From: Psychromonas algicola
GTDB lineage: Bacteria; Pseudomonadota; Gammaproteobacteria; Enterobacterales; Psychromonadaceae
Assembly: GCF_004378355.1 (NCBI RefSeq)
Contig: NZ_SNUB01000034.1
Coordinates: forward strand, 1-37,622
Direction of reading: 5' to 3'
DNA: 37,622 nt
In this document: positions 23,005 to 33,137 of the stretch, in pieces
Layout: every line of letters starts with the position of its first letter
How positions within the stretch are numbered: the stretch's first letter is position 1
Program-made: the position numbers and the translations under genes
Notes under the pieces: model-generated
Seen by the model: the letters and a program-made list of their open reading frames with translations, nothing else
Told to the model about the DNA's origin: nothing
Databases searched by the model: none

Positions 23005-26000
23005 TAACTGTGATTTGTTTAATACTTCCACCTACGCCATAAACAGAAGGTTTGTACATAGATTCAATACGTACCGCAGGTACAACATAAACACCCGGAT
23101 TTACCGCACGTGATAAGACGTATAATGTTTGTGTTCCTCTGCTAGGTAAATCTAAAGCCGCAATATAGCGATCTTCTCTGAATTCTTGATGTTCTATTTG
23201 CTCCGAAATATTCAACTTTTTACCATCAATGCTAATATCAGCAAGTTTTAAACTATTCGCTAGATTTTGATTTTCTAACTCTAAACCTGCAGGCATTAAA
23301 TTCGCTAATAATGCATCAGGAACACGTTCATCACTAGTCACAATAATACGAGTAAGTAACAATTCACCAGAGTTTAATGTGTTATCAGTCGATAGTTTTG
23401 TTGCTTGCCCTTCTTTTACTGAATAATGATCCACGGAGACTTCTATTCCTTGATTAACATTATAAACAGGTTTAATAGGTACCCCGCTCCAATCAAATGA
23501 AGCATAAATAGGTGTTTCGCCTTGGTTAGTAAAAGTGGCTGTTGAATTATTAATTAGGTTAATGTTTTGATGGTATTCACCTGTTAAATTTAATGCTTCA
23601 ACTTGACCCGCAACATTTAAAGTTCCGCGCCACGATTGATCTGCATATTGTGTTTCCATGGTGAGTGCTAATGATAAAAGTGCGCTACGTTCTTGCGTGC
23701 TTAACCATTTTTCTCCGTTTATATCCGAAGCTAATTGAGGCAGCATAGTTAACGCTTTCTGTTTAAGTTCATCACTCACCGAAGGTGTTGTTAATAATGC
23801 ATTGATCACCATGGCATCGTCACGTATTTGACTTCCATAATCACCTAAATATTGATTAGTGCGTTTTTTAGTTAAGGCCGCATTAATCAATGCCGTTCCT
23901 TCTTTTTCACTACCAGTCATCAACATGGCTAACCCAAGATGTACACCCGGTAATTTACCAATCGCTGCATTAAGGTGTTTCTCTTGAATATCTCGCAATG
24001 GACCTAATGTCACTTTATTTTGTTTCGCTAATACATAAGCTGCATAAGCACGATAAGCTGCATCATAATGTTTAGGTTCACTTGACCATGTATTAACGTT
24101 ATGACGGAAACGAGAACTTAAATAGCTTTGCAAACGTTTGGTTGCTTGGTTTAACATCTCAGCTGGTACATCAATACCTTTAGCTTTTAGATCATAAAGA
24201 TACTCAGTGGCATAGGAGGTTAACCAATGTTGTTCAACAGAGCGCTTACTCCATAAACCAAAACTACCATCTGTTCGTTGTAATTCTGAATAACGTTCAA
24301 TTGCGCTATTGGCTTTTTCAAGCGCTGTTTTGGCTTTATAAAAGTCTTTACCATTTAATGCTGAAGCAAAAGGGCGTGACTTACTTGTTGTTTGTTCCAA
24401 GCAAGTATAAGGATATTCAACAAGGTATTGCCAATGTGCTTGAGTATCAAGATTAGGGCTTAAGGCTACAGATAATTGTAATTTCTTACTCGCTGCAACA
24501 AAGGGTTTAAGTACATCCGTTGATAAAGAAAGATCATCACCCGGTAGCAATAGTACTTTTTTAGAATGAAATTCACTGGCTTGCGTTGTTCTTACTGGAA
24601 TTGCCCATTCACGTTCAATAAATTCTTTTTCATTGTTGTCTTGATCAACTAAAGATAATTCAGCTTTGATCTTAGCTTCACCAATATCTTGCGATGCTTT
24701 CAGCGTGATATTAATGGTTTTCTTTTCACTCGGTTGTAAAGTGATAGAACGTATACTTCTTTGGAAATCAACTTGACCATCTACGGTTAATTCCAATTTA
24801 CCTTCTGCTATTTTATCCGTGGTATTGGTTAGTTCTAAGACAACCTTACTGCTGTCTCCACTTGCCATAAACTTAGGCATTGAAACTTGAAGCACGACAG
24901 GCGAGCTTACTGTGATCGCTTGCTCTGCTTTAGCAAATTTATTTTGGTCAAAAGCAACGGCGGTTAACACAAGCTCACCATCAAATGCAGGTAATTGCAG
25001 TGGGATTTCAGCGATGCCATTTCTAATAATAACAGGGCCGCTAAATAAGCTGACAATTTGCACTTCACTTTCTGCTTTTTCACCACCACGCGTTAACGCG
25101 GCATCGCCACCCCAACGTAATTTAGCAATACTTGCCAATAAAGGTGTCATGACTTGGTCGTAAATATCAGTTAATGCACCTTGATAGGATCGTTGTCCAT
25201 AAAAGAAGTCGTAAGGATCTTCTACTTTATAATCACTAACACTTAACACACCTGCATCGACGGCAGATAAAGTCACTCTAGCACTTCCTGATAACGGATT
25301 GCCCTGTGCATCTTTAGCGTTAATTTTAGCAATCACTTTTTGATTCGGTAACCAACGTTCTGGTACATCAATACTTAAATCAATTTTCCGCTCATCACGA
25401 GTTAACGGTAAATGCACAATGCCAAAACTGCGTTTGCTCACTGATTGGTCGTGATCATTTGAAGGCGCAACAACAAACACTGAAATATAAGCATCATGCC
25501 TTGTTAACCTTGCTGGCACAGTTAATGTAAATGACGATTCCCCTTTAATCACTGCAAATTGTTTTTGGTACAAAATAGAGTCGGTTTCAATGGTAATTAA
25601 TGCATTACCTGCGGTAGGTGAACCAATACGTAAGGTTAACTTTTCTCCGGGTAAATAAGAGGCTTTATCTAAGGCTAAATTAACTCTATCGGGACGAATT
25701 GTACTGCTATTATCTTCCCATTGGTTGTACCATTCCTCTCCTGCAGTAAAGCGGTAAATAGTTTTTCCCTGAGTAGCAAGGTCGGTTAACTCTAGACGAT
25801 ATCCGCCCCATTCCACTTCAGTTGTAAATTTTAGTGGATCTTGGTTAGTGAAAGTAAGTGTTCGATTATCCACTGCATATTCTTTTTCGATACGTTGATA
25901 ATGCCACCCTTTATCGTCACTGTAAGTCCAAAAATAACGTTTTTCTTCACGGATAACTTCGACTTTAACGTCACCTGTTCCGATGCTATTTCCTGCTTTA

Positions 26001-27931
26001 TCAAGTCTGAGTAAATTAAAGTCTATTTTACTATTACTCGCAGATTGATTATTTTCAAAACCAGCTTTAACCGCGACAAAGCTATCTAATGGCCATAACA
26101 AACTATCATGATGACGATTGATTGCACGGCCACCACTTTCAAATAAACTATAATTTAAACGTACTTTTGTAGGTACATTCCAACGCTTCCAATCTTGTTT
26201 GATTTGGCTTACGTATTCACCCTCTTTATTGAGCGTCGCTGTAGGTAAGCCTACATTATTGACTTTTGCTGCATCTCGGTCACCGACAAAATAATCAGGC
26301 CATTGTTTGAAAGGGTTGTTCCAAGCAGATACGCTCATTGTAGATTCAAGTTTGTTGCCGGCTGCTGGTGCACCATATAAGTATTCACCAAGTACATTGA
26401 CGGCTAAACCTTGTTCAGGTGTAAAGCGTTGTACTTTACCATTATCACCTAAGGTCAAACGTAAACGATCCGGCAAGAACTCTTCAACTTTAAACCCAAA
26501 GCTCGCAGTATATTGGCGGTTGCCTTTCATACTCACTCGCGCTTCCCAATTTCCGACAGGACCAAATTCAGGTAAATCAAGGTTATATTCGTAATAGCCG
26601 TTCTTTTTATCCGTTGCATTTAACCAAACTGATTTATAACGACTGCCATTAGGTTCATGGATTGCGACACTCAGCGCTTGGTTTTCAACACCTCCATCTG
26701 CATCACGTCTTAAAATACTCAAGGTTAATGATTCACCGGGACGATAAATATCGCGTTCAGAATAAACAAACAACTGGCTATCACTGTGTTGTAAACCACC
26801 AATATTAAAATCAGACAGGTCAAAGCGAGGGTTTTGATATGGCAAAATAGTCACTTGCTCGCCTTTGCGTGCCATAATTAAAGATAAGTGACGAATATGC
26901 TTTTTACTGACTGTAATTCGACCTTCAAGATCACTGGTCAACGAAGCGTAACGACGTGATTTACTATCTAATAAATCCACTTTGACACTAGGTAATATTT
27001 TTCCCGTTTTAATATCTTGAGTGATGATGTAAGTTTGCTTAGGGAATTGACGAATTTGTAAACCAATCGCCGATACAGAAAACCAAGTTGCCGCTGAAAA
27101 TTCAAAACTTCCAGGTTTACCTAAGGTTGCAAAATAAACCCCACTATCGTTAGCCCATTTTTTGTCTGCAATAGAAAATTTGCTAATTTCTCTTTGGTTG
27201 GCTTTACCGCCAGTTTCAATCCGTGCGGTATAGAGATGCTCAACCATTTCTTCGCGTCTTTTATTATTGTAGTAATAAGCACCACTTGTAGATATTTGCT
27301 TAAATTCACTCAAAAAATCATTAAGCTTTTCTGTTTTTACACGATAAACATTAAGATCAACTTCAGGCATATTAATAGAATAAATGCCTAATTCATCTGA
27401 ATGTCCGGGTACCAAAATTGCACCATTATCACTCTTGAAACTGACAACAGGTTGCATGGCTCTTGTTTCAATATTGTGTCTTGAATGCTCAGCAATCAAA
27501 TTGCCATTATTCGCCTGTAAACCTGCAACCACATTAATCTGATATTTAGTTTCTGGTTGAATACCAAAAAACTGAATTTTTTTACCGTTAGCGCTTAATA
27601 CAGGTGTTGCAAGTTTCGGAGTCGTTATAATAAAGCGATCAAAATCTTGGTTTGGCTGCAGTGGAATATTAAACATTAATTCAATGGCATTACTTGCTCC
27701 AGCTTCTCGCTCTGAAACATCCACTAACATTAATTCAATAGCAGGATCCGCGATTTCAGTTTGCACATCAGGAGTGTTATTAACAATTGGAGTTTCAACA
27801 ATAGGCGTTGTATCAATAGATAGCATTTTATCATTAATGAAATTTACAGCGGTCTCGCTTACTTTGTTGTCATGGCACTCAAGTAACAACAAAGATAATA
27901 CAATCACTATCCCCAATTTTTTAAGCAGCAT
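22991..27931 (-). CDS. yfhM: Bacterial alpha-2-macroglobulin, YfhM type lipoprotein
   Basis: A 1646-residue periplasmic lipoprotein. A signal sequence with lipobox LLLEC lies near residue 20. The MG domains include RDIYRPGESLTLSILRRDAD, and the thioester motif C-L-E-Q in YPYTCLEQ lies near residue 1177, followed by the alpha-alpha toroid TED domain. E. coli YfhM is similar in length (1653 aa) and has the same thioester. It is thought to trap proteases that breach the envelope, working beside PBP1C, which repairs the wall. The start is taken at 27931, where GGAG lies 9 nt upstream; an in-frame ATG at 27946 is the alternative. The gene overlaps pbpC downstream. Confidence 0.95.
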   Translation of the reverse strand: MLLKKLGIVIVLSLLLLECHDNKVSETAVNFINDKMLSIDTTPIVETPIVNNTPDVQTEIADPAIELMLVDVSEREAGASNAIELMFNIPLQPNQDFDRFIITTPKLATPVLSANGKKIQFFGIQPETKYQINVVAGLQANNGNLIAEHSRHNIETRAMQPVVSFKSDNGAILVPGHSDELGIYSINMPEVDLNVYRVKTEKLNDFLSEFKQISTSGAYYYNNKRREEMVEHLYTARIETGGKANQREISKFSIADKKWANDSGVYFATLGKPGSFEFSAATWFSVSAIGLQIRQFPKQTYIITQDIKTGKILPSVKVDLLDSKSRRYASLTSDLEGRITVSKKHIRHLSLIMARKGEQVTILPYQNPRFDLSDFNIGGLQHSDSQLFVYSERDIYRPGESLTLSILRRDADGGVENQALSVAIHEPNGSRYKSVWLNATDKKNGYYEYNLDLPEFGPVGNWEARVSMKGNRQYTASFGFKVEEFLPDRLRLTLGDNGKVQRFTPEQGLAVNVLGEYLYGAPAAGNKLESTMSVSAWNNPFKQWPDYFVGDRDAAKVNNVGLPTATLNKEGEYVSQIKQDWKRWNVPTKVRLNYSLFESGGRAINRHHDSLLWPLDSFVAVKAGFENNQSASNSKIDFNLLRLDKAGNSIGTGDVKVEVIREEKRYFWTYSDDKGWHYQRIEKEYAVDNRTLTFTNQDPLKFTTEVEWGGYRLELTDLATQGKTIYRFTAGEEWYNQWEDNSSTIRPDRVNLALDKASYLPGEKLTLRIGSPTAGNALITIETDSILYQKQFAVIKGESSFTLTVPARLTRHDAYISVFVVAPSNDHDQSVSKRSFGIVHLPLTRDERKIDLSIDVPERWLPNQKVIAKINAKDAQGNPLSGSARVTLSAVDAGVLSVSDYKVEDPYDFFYGQRSYQGALTDIYDQVMTPLLASIAKLRWGGDAALTRGGEKAESEVQIVSLFSGPVIIRNGIAEIPLQLPAFDGELVLTAVAFDQNKFAKAEQAITVSSPVVLQVSMPKFMASGDSSKVVLELTNTTDKIAEGKLELTVDGQVDFQRSIRSITLQPSEKKTINITLKASQDIGEAKIKAELSLVDQDNNEKEFIEREWAIPVRTTQASEFHSKKVLLLPGDDLSLSTDVLKPFVAASKKLQLSVALSPNLDTQAHWQYLVEYPYTCLEQTTSKSRPFASALNGKDFYKAKTALEKANSAIERYSELQRTDGSFGLWSKRSVEQHWLTSYATEYLYDLKAKGIDVPAEMLNQATKRLQSYLSSRFRHNVNTWSSEPKHYDAAYRAYAAYVLAKQNKVTLGPLRDIQEKHLNAAIGKLPGVHLGLAMLMTGSEKEGTALINAALTKKRTNQYLGDYGSQIRDDAMVINALLTTPSVSDELKQKALTMLPQLASDINGEKWLSTQERSALLSLALTMETQYADQSWRGTLNVAGQVEALNLTGEYHQNINLINNSTATFTNQGETPIYASFDWSGVPIKPVYNVNQGIEVSVDHYSVKEGQATKLSTDNTLNSGELLLTRIIVTSDERVPDALLANLMPAGLELENQNLANSLKLADISIDGKKLNISEQIEHQEFREDRYIAALDLPSRGTQTLYVLSRAVNPGVYVVPAVRIESMYKPSVYGVGGSIKQITVNAQP

Positions 27932-28159
27932 TAAACGTAACTCCATTATAGTTTTGCGATGATAAGATAATTAAATAAAAACTCGCCATGAATACATCAC
28001 ATTATGGCTGTTTAAAGAAAAAAATATCAAGTAGAGAGTCAATAATCTCTTTAAAAAATCAATCAGACATTTACTTTAAGGAATAGTTTGGCGAGACACA
28101 AATACTAAATAGGTTAAGATGTATTTTTTAAGGTTGTGATACGGTTTTACTGATATAAA

Positions 28160-28204
28160 AAACGCTTAAGATAGTATCGATTTCAACACTAAACTTAAGC
28201 GTTT
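28160..28204 (-). terminator. Terminator of the chemotaxis receptor gene
   Basis: Eleven-bp arms AAACGCTTAAG and CTTAAGCGTTT (28160-28170, 28194-28204), followed on the minus strand by a T run. It lies 40 bp after the stop of the receptor gene. Confidence 0.85.
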
Positions 28205-28243
28205 CTATTTATTAACTTTTAAAAAAGTTAACCTTTTTATGAA

Positions 28244-29905
28244 TTAAATTTTAAATTGACTCACTAAGCGATTCAATTTATCACCTTCAGCAAGCACATC
28301 TTTTGAAACACTTTCTGCTTCTGCACTGCTTTCAGTTAATGACATCACAATGCGCTGGATTTCATTAACGTTGCGATTCACTTCTTCTGTTACCGAGCTT
28401 TGCTCAGTGGTTGCTGTTGCAATTTGAGTGGCCATATCGTTAATTGATGTAATGGCGCCAGTCACTGATGTTAAACTTTCAGAAATAGCCTGTGAAGATT
28501 CAACAGTACGTCCACTTCGCTCTTGGCTTAATGACATTGCATTAACAGATTGTGTTACTAGACGATGTAACTCTTCAAGCATCTCATTGATTTCAAGCGT
28601 ACTCGTTTGTGTTCTGCTTGCTAAGTTTCTTACCTCATCAGCAACAACCGCAAAGCCTCGTCCTTGCTCACCTGCGCGTGCAGCTTCTATCGCAGCATTC
28701 AATGCTAATAAGTTAGTTTGCTCTGCAATGGCACCAATTACTGATAATACATTATTAATTTTTTGTGATTGCTCGCTTAATGAATCCATACAGCTTGCTG
28801 CACCGTTGATTTCTTCTACTAAAGCAGAAACTTCAACTAAAGATTCTTGCACTCGATCCTGTGCATTCATAACATCATTGGTAACAGCCTGGGTTGCTTC
28901 GGCAACATGGTTAGTATTACTTGCTACTTCGTTTGCTGTCGCTGACATTTCAGTAATTGCTGATACCACTTGATCCGTTTCATCATTATGAGACGTTAAT
29001 TGAGAAGCAATGTTATTACTTTGCTTACTCATATCACCACCAGCCTGATTAATGCTGATTGTGGCAGTATTAATATCACTGATGATATGTCTTAATTTTT
29101 CAACAAACTGGTTAAATGAGTTCCCTAATTGCGCAATTTCATCATTACCAGAAACTTGTAAGCGTAACGTTAAGTCACCTTCACCTTGAGCAATATCATT
29201 TAAGTTTTCAACCATACGTTGGATTGGTTTCACCATTCTTGCGGCAGCAATAAATATAATCACAGCAGTCACGATAATTAATGCTAATGATGCAAATATT
29301 GTAAACATTATTTTTTCATGTAACTCTTTCTTCGCTACATTTGTATATTGAATAACTATTTCTTCAATATCCTCAATGTAAGCACCGGTTCCTAGCATCC
29401 AATTAGTACCAGGTACCATAGTGGCGTAACCTAATTTCTCAAGTTGTTCTGGAGAATCTGGTTTTTGGAAGTAAAAAGAATAAGTCCCATCTCCGTTCTG
29501 AGCAGCGTCCAATAGACCAACAATTAATTTATTGCCTTTTGTATCTTTTAAATCAATTAAATTCTTTCCTTCCAAAGCAGGTTTAACTGCATGAAAGATA
29601 TTCACACCTTTAGTATCATAAATATAAAAATACCCTGCACTACCAAAACGAATATTACGTAAAGCGCCCTCAATATCACCATTTGGTAAAGATTTTTGAT
29701 AAGCAATAATACCTAAAGCCACTTCAGTAATTTCTTTAAGTTGAGTATTTCTTTCTTTAATTAATGAAGTACGAAACTGAGTAACATCTTGTTCAAGCCC
29801 ATCTGACTCAACAGTATAATAAGCCGAAATAAGCAAAACAATAATGAGAGTTATCGGTAATAAGGTAAGTAATAAGAGTTTATTTAGTAAGTTTAATTTA
29901 TTCAT
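28244..29905 (-). CDS. Methyl-accepting chemotaxis protein, sCache sensor
   Basis: A 553-residue transmembrane receptor. TM1 is at residues 8-28. A periplasmic sCache_2-type domain follows ([15 protein letters not shown], then [14 protein letters not shown]), with TM2 at about 200-222, then HAMP ([20 protein letters not shown]) and the coiled-coil signalling domain, which has the hairpin tip [20 protein letters not shown] followed by [13 protein letters not shown]. It lacks a C-terminal CheR-binding pentapeptide. Single Cache receptors of this type often sense small carboxylates or amines, but the ligand is unknown. GGAG precedes the ATG at 9 nt. It has no chemotaxis neighbours, as is usual for orphan MCPs. 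Confidence 0.95.
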   Translation of the reverse strand: MNKLNLLNKLLLLTLLPITLIIVLLISAYYTVESDGLEQDVTQFRTSLIKERNTQLKEITEVALGIIAYQKSLPNGDIEGALRNIRFGSAGYFYIYDTKGVNIFHAVKPALEGKNLIDLKDTKGNKLIVGLLDAAQNGDGTYSFYFQKPDSPEQLEKLGYATMVPGTNWMLGTGAYIEDIEEIVIQYTNVAKKELHEKIMFTIFASLALIIVTAVIIFIAAARMVKPIQRMVENLNDIAQGEGDLTLRLQVSGNDEIAQLGNSFNQFVEKLRHIISDINTATISINQAGGDMSKQSNNIASQLTSHNDETDQVVSAITEMSATANEVASNTNHVAEATQAVTNDVMNAQDRVQESLVEVSALVEEINGAASCMDSLSEQSQKINNVLSVIGAIAEQTNLLALNAAIEAARAGEQGRGFAVVADEVRNLASRTQTSTLEINEMLEELHRLVTQSVNAMSLSQERSGRTVESSQAISESLTSVTGAITSINDMATQIATATTEQSSVTEEVNRNVNEIQRIVMSLTESSAEAESVSKDVLAEGDKLNRLVSQFKI

Positions 29906-30230
29906 TAGCGCTCCAACTATCCTATACAGGGATAATTTATTGATAGAAAAAGGATCTTCTATAACATTAGGTTCTTTTTCATATTATGTCGCCCGAAACC
30001 AATAAAACTTTAGTAAAAAATACATTTGTGAGAAGTAAGGCACACTCAGAGTGATTAATTAACAATCACTTTTATTACAATTAGTTAAGACAAGTTCAAT
30101 AAATCAATAAAAATGTGAGTTATGTAACTGAGAAGAATAAAAGAGTCAACCTTGTCTTAACAAATTTAGTTAAAACAAGATGAATAAATAATAGAAATAA
30201 TAAGGGGTGAATTAATGGAAATAAACTAAT
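29906..30230. other. 325-bp intergenic region with an imperfect hairpin
   Basis: Holds the promoter of the chemotaxis receptor gene and the 3' end of the gmhA-yafJ unit. An imperfect inverted repeat (CTTGTCTTAAC at 30151-30161, GTTAAAACAAG at 30169-30179, one mismatch) follows yafJ and may be a weak terminator. No gene is seen. Confidence 0.5.
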
Positions 30231-30998
30231 TTATAATACACGTTCGCCAAAGCGGAACACACAAAATTCACCTTCGTTCATTTTGTTCCATGCTTCATCT
30301 TTAGTTAGTGGGCGAGTCGCAATCACAGTCACTACATCCGTTGCAGAAGTTTCTTGCTGAAAATCCACGGTCATATCTTCATCAATTAACTGAGCTTTCC
30401 CAAACGGTGCTCGGCGAGTGATCCAATGTAAGTTATTAGTGCAATAGCACATCACATATTCACCGTCGGTTAGTAACATATTAAAAACACCTAATGCTTT
30501 TAACTGATCCGCACAACCTGCCACATATTTAAACATGGTTAACATATCATCGGGTTGTTGTTTGAATTCTTGATGCAATTTATTCAATATCCAGCAGAAG
30601 GCACGTTCGCTATCGGTTTGACCAACAGGATTCGCATAACCCATTGCTAAGTCTTCGTAACCAGTTAGTTGCCCATTATGCGCATAAGTCCAATTACGTC
30701 CACAAAGTTCACGAATAAAAGGGTGTGTGTTTTCTAAATTAACACCACCACGATTCGCTTGGCGAATATGGCTGATAACAGACTTACTTTTTATTGGATA
30801 TTGTTTCACTAAGTCTGCAACTTTAGAATCACAGCTTGGATTGGGATCTTTAAAGCTGCGGCATCCCTTTCCTTCATAAAAGGTAATGCCCCAACCATCT
30901 TTATGCGGTCCAGTTTCACCACCACGTTTGACCAAGCCGCTAAAACTAAAACAGATATCCGTTGGGACATTGGCACTCATGCCTAATAATTCACACAT
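30231..30998 (-). CDS. yafJ: YafJ, class II glutamine amidotransferase
   Basis: A 255-residue Ntn-hydrolase of the GATase_6 type. It begins MCELLGMSANVPTDICFSF with Cys2 as nucleophile, then GGETGPHKDGWGITFYEG, SHIRQANRGGVNLENTHPF, and Y-A-H-N-G-Q-L for substrate binding. It is homologous to E. coli YafJ. The acceptor substrate is unknown in this family. It follows gmhA with a gap of 3 bp on the same strand, the same order as lpcA-yafJ in E. coli, so the two are probably co-transcribed. Confidence 0.93.
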   Translation of the reverse strand: MCELLGMSANVPTDICFSFSGLVKRGGETGPHKDGWGITFYEGKGCRSFKDPNPSCDSKVADLVKQYPIKSKSVISHIRQANRGGVNLENTHPFIRELCGRNWTYAHNGQLTGYEDLAMGYANPVGQTDSERAFCWILNKLHQEFKQQPDDMLTMFKYVAGCADQLKALGVFNMLLTDGEYVMCYCTNNLHWITRRAPFGKAQLIDEDMTVDFQQETSATDVVTVIATRPLTKDEAWNKMNEGEFCVFRFGERVL

Positions 30999-31001
30999 GA
31001 T

Positions 31002-31583
31002 TTACGCTTGAACCATCTTTTTTTCGATAAGATAAATTAAGATATGAATAATTTTAATATGAACTTCTTGAATACGGTCAGCAAAACCAAAATGCGGAAC
31101 GCGAACTTCGACATCAGCTAAGCCAGCCATTTTTCCGCCATCTTTTCCGGTTAACGCAATCACTTTCATGCCCTTTTCTTTCGCGACTTTAATGGCATTT
31201 AAAATATTTACAGAGTTACCACTGGTTGATAAACAAAATAGCACATCACCTTTTCTGCCAACGCCTTCAAGGTAACGAGAGAAAATATAATCAAAACCAT
31301 AATCGTTACCGACACAAGAAATATGGCTAACATCAGAAATAGCAATTGCAGGGTAAGAAGGACGATTTTCACGATAACGACCTGTTAATTCTTCTGCAAA
31401 ATGCATTGCGTCACAGTGAGAACCACCGTTACCACAAGCTAAAACTTTGCCTTCATTTTTAAATGCATTCGCTAATAATGAAGCAGCTTCTTCAATTTTT
31501 TGTAAATTGTCTTGGTTAGACACAAAATCAGATAGCACCTTTTGTGCTTCTAACAGCTCATCTTTAATCAATGATAAATTCAT
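31002..31583 (-). CDS. gmhA: Sedoheptulose 7-phosphate isomerase GmhA
   Basis: A 193-residue SIS-domain enzyme that converts sedoheptulose 7-phosphate to glycero-manno-heptose 7-phosphate, the first step of LPS core heptose synthesis. It has the blocks [61 protein letters not shown] and [19 protein letters not shown], with the substrate and metal residues of E. coli LpcA/GmhA including the final QEVHIK. The length equals that of the E. coli protein within one or two residues. The following gene is yafJ. Confidence 0.96.
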   Translation of the reverse strand: MNLSLIKDELLEAQKVLSDFVSNQDNLQKIEEAASLLANAFKNEGKVLACGNGGSHCDAMHFAEELTGRYRENRPSYPAIAISDVSHISCVGNDYGFDYIFSRYLEGVGRKGDVLFCLSTSGNSVNILNAIKVAKEKGMKVIALTGKDGGKMAGLADVEVRVPHFGFADRIQEVHIKIIHILIYLIEKKMVQA

Positions 31584-31864
31584 AATACCTACTTAAATAA
31601 TTTGTATACGAGTTGCATGACTTCATATTACTAAGTCATTTTGAACACCTAATAAAAAATAACCTCTTTGCTTATATGAGTATTATGAAGCATTAAGTTA
31701 TGAATCAAAATAGAGATGCTTCATTTTTATTTATTAAAGGTGAGTATTCTTTAAATGTTGAAACCAACTTTGTTATTTATCGATAATTAAATAGTAGCGA
31801 TTAGAAGAAAAATAACTAAGCAACTTAATGATAACGAGTATCAACAAGTTTTTGCAAGAACAAT

Positions 31865-32149
31865 TTAAAGTTTAAGAATGTGTATATCATCAGAATCATC
31901 TTTCTCTGCAAACTGATTTTTTAACACTTTTTTAGGCACCATATGGATTTCGCCATTTTGTGCAATGGTGAAATGGTCTGGGTCGATATTAAACTCTTTT
32001 TGATAAGCCATAACTAACTGTAATGAATGCGCTTTTTGCTCTTCTGTTAAAGGCTCTCCATCCAACCATTTTCCTGTTTCTACAGCTGTTTTAAGTTTTT
32101 CATAAAGTGATGGTGATATATTTTTTGCATAATCATTGATATTTGACAC
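31865..32149 (-). CDS. yeaC: YeaC-like DUF1315 protein
   Basis: A 94-residue cytoplasmic protein homologous to E. coli YeaC (DUF1315): S-P-S-L-Y-E-K-L-K-T-A-V-E-T-G-K-W, D-G-E-P-L-T-E-E-Q-K, then LQLVMAYQKEFN and the FTIAQNGEIHM strand. The function is unknown. It is divergent from a lipoprotein gene. Confidence 0.9.
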   Translation of the reverse strand: MSNINDYAKNISPSLYEKLKTAVETGKWLDGEPLTEEQKAHSLQLVMAYQKEFNIDPDHFTIAQNGEIHMVPKKVLKNQFAEKDDSDDIHILKL

Positions 32150-32227
32150 TGACTTTACCTATTGATGATGGTATATATTAAGTTCATAGTCGCTAAAGTA
32201 TATTTACTTATATGGAATTATCTACTT

Positions 32228-33079
32228 ATGTTTATGTTTAACTTTAAATCTTTGCTATTGATCTTGATTTCACTCACCCTTGCTGGATGTGGGCTTAAAG
32301 AAAAAAGCATAAGCCAAATTTGTGAAGAAGCACCAGGTATTTGTAACGACTTACATGTCATTGGTGATTGTCGCTACAATAGAACATCACTGATCAGAGC
32401 GCGTTATAATCACTTGCAAGAGTCTAATGATAAAAATATTAAAACATTACTAGAAGAGCTCGATGCTTATAAAGTTTGTTTAGCACCGACGTTACAAATT
32501 GCTTATAAACGTTATAAAGATAGAAAACAAAAACGTTTAGATAACTATCTTGCAAGCCAAAAAGTCATTGATCAACTATTAAAAGACTCAGTTGGTACCC
32601 AAGATCCTAACTTAGCTTATTACCTGTGGACAAACTTTAACGACCTACAGGCTAAAAAGGTATTTTTAGCCGCTGCTAAGCAACCTAATTTAACCGACCC
32701 ATCAGTGTTAGCTAAATTAGCTGTTTATTACAGTGCAGATGAAACACAAAAATCACTAGATTTTTATTACAAAGCCTTGCGTGAAAGTAGAAGTATTGAA
32801 GAGTTACCTAGTAATATCTTTTTACAATTAGTGTCTTTTTTCTTCCGTACCAATAAATACGAAGAAGCATACATATGGGCAAAAGTAACACTTGATACTG
32901 CCGATGACGATGATGAGTTACCGCCTATTAATTTAGATCTCATTGTCGATAGAGGATTTATTACAGAGGATATGCAAAGCGAATTAGATACAAAAGTTGA
33001 TATGTATATTGAAGCACTTGAAGATGGCGTATTTAAAGAGCAAGCACCACAATATTTCCAAGAATTACCTGCACAATAA
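32228..33079 (+). CDS. DUF2989-like lipoprotein
   Basis: A 283-residue predicted lipoprotein. MFMFNFKSLLLILISLTLAG followed by CGLKE gives lipobox L-A-G-C. The mature part has a conserved Cys cluster (ICEEAPGICNDL, DCRYNRTSL) and then long helical TPR-like segments (FFRTNKYEEAYIWAKVTLDT). I assign it to DUF2989, a lipoprotein family of Vibrio relatives, by general resemblance. The start is the ATG at 32228 with GGAA about 10 nt upstream; upstream in-frame ATGs would spoil the signal peptide. It is divergent from yeaC. The mode of action is unknown. Confidence 0.75.
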   Translation: MFMFNFKSLLLILISLTLAGCGLKEKSISQICEEAPGICNDLHVIGDCRYNRTSLIRARYNHLQESNDKNIKTLLEELDAYKVCLAPTLQIAYKRYKDRKQKRLDNYLASQKVIDQLLKDSVGTQDPNLAYYLWTNFNDLQAKKVFLAAAKQPNLTDPSVLAKLAVYYSADETQKSLDFYYKALRESRSIEELPSNIFLQLVSFFFRTNKYEEAYIWAKVTLDTADDDDELPPINLDLIVDRGFITEDMQSELDTKVDMYIEALEDGVFKEQAPQYFQELPAQ

Positions 33080-33099
33080 ACTTAATCAAGTTAACCTAT

Positions 33100-33136
33100 A
33101 AAAAGCGACTTAATAGTTAAATTAAGTCGCTTTTAT
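33100..33136. terminator. Bidirectional terminator, lipoprotein / MalQ-like
   Basis: Fourteen-bp arms AAAAGCGACTTAAT and ATTAAGTCGCTTTT (33101-33114, 33121-33134) with a 6-nt loop lie between two convergent genes. Confidence 0.9.
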
Positions 33137-33137
33137 T

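Noticed and set aside
28428-28973. 181-codon frame antisense to the chemotaxis receptor
   Set aside because: It lies wholly opposite a well-supported MCP signalling domain and shows a low-complexity Ala/Ser/Thr pattern typical of antisense frames.
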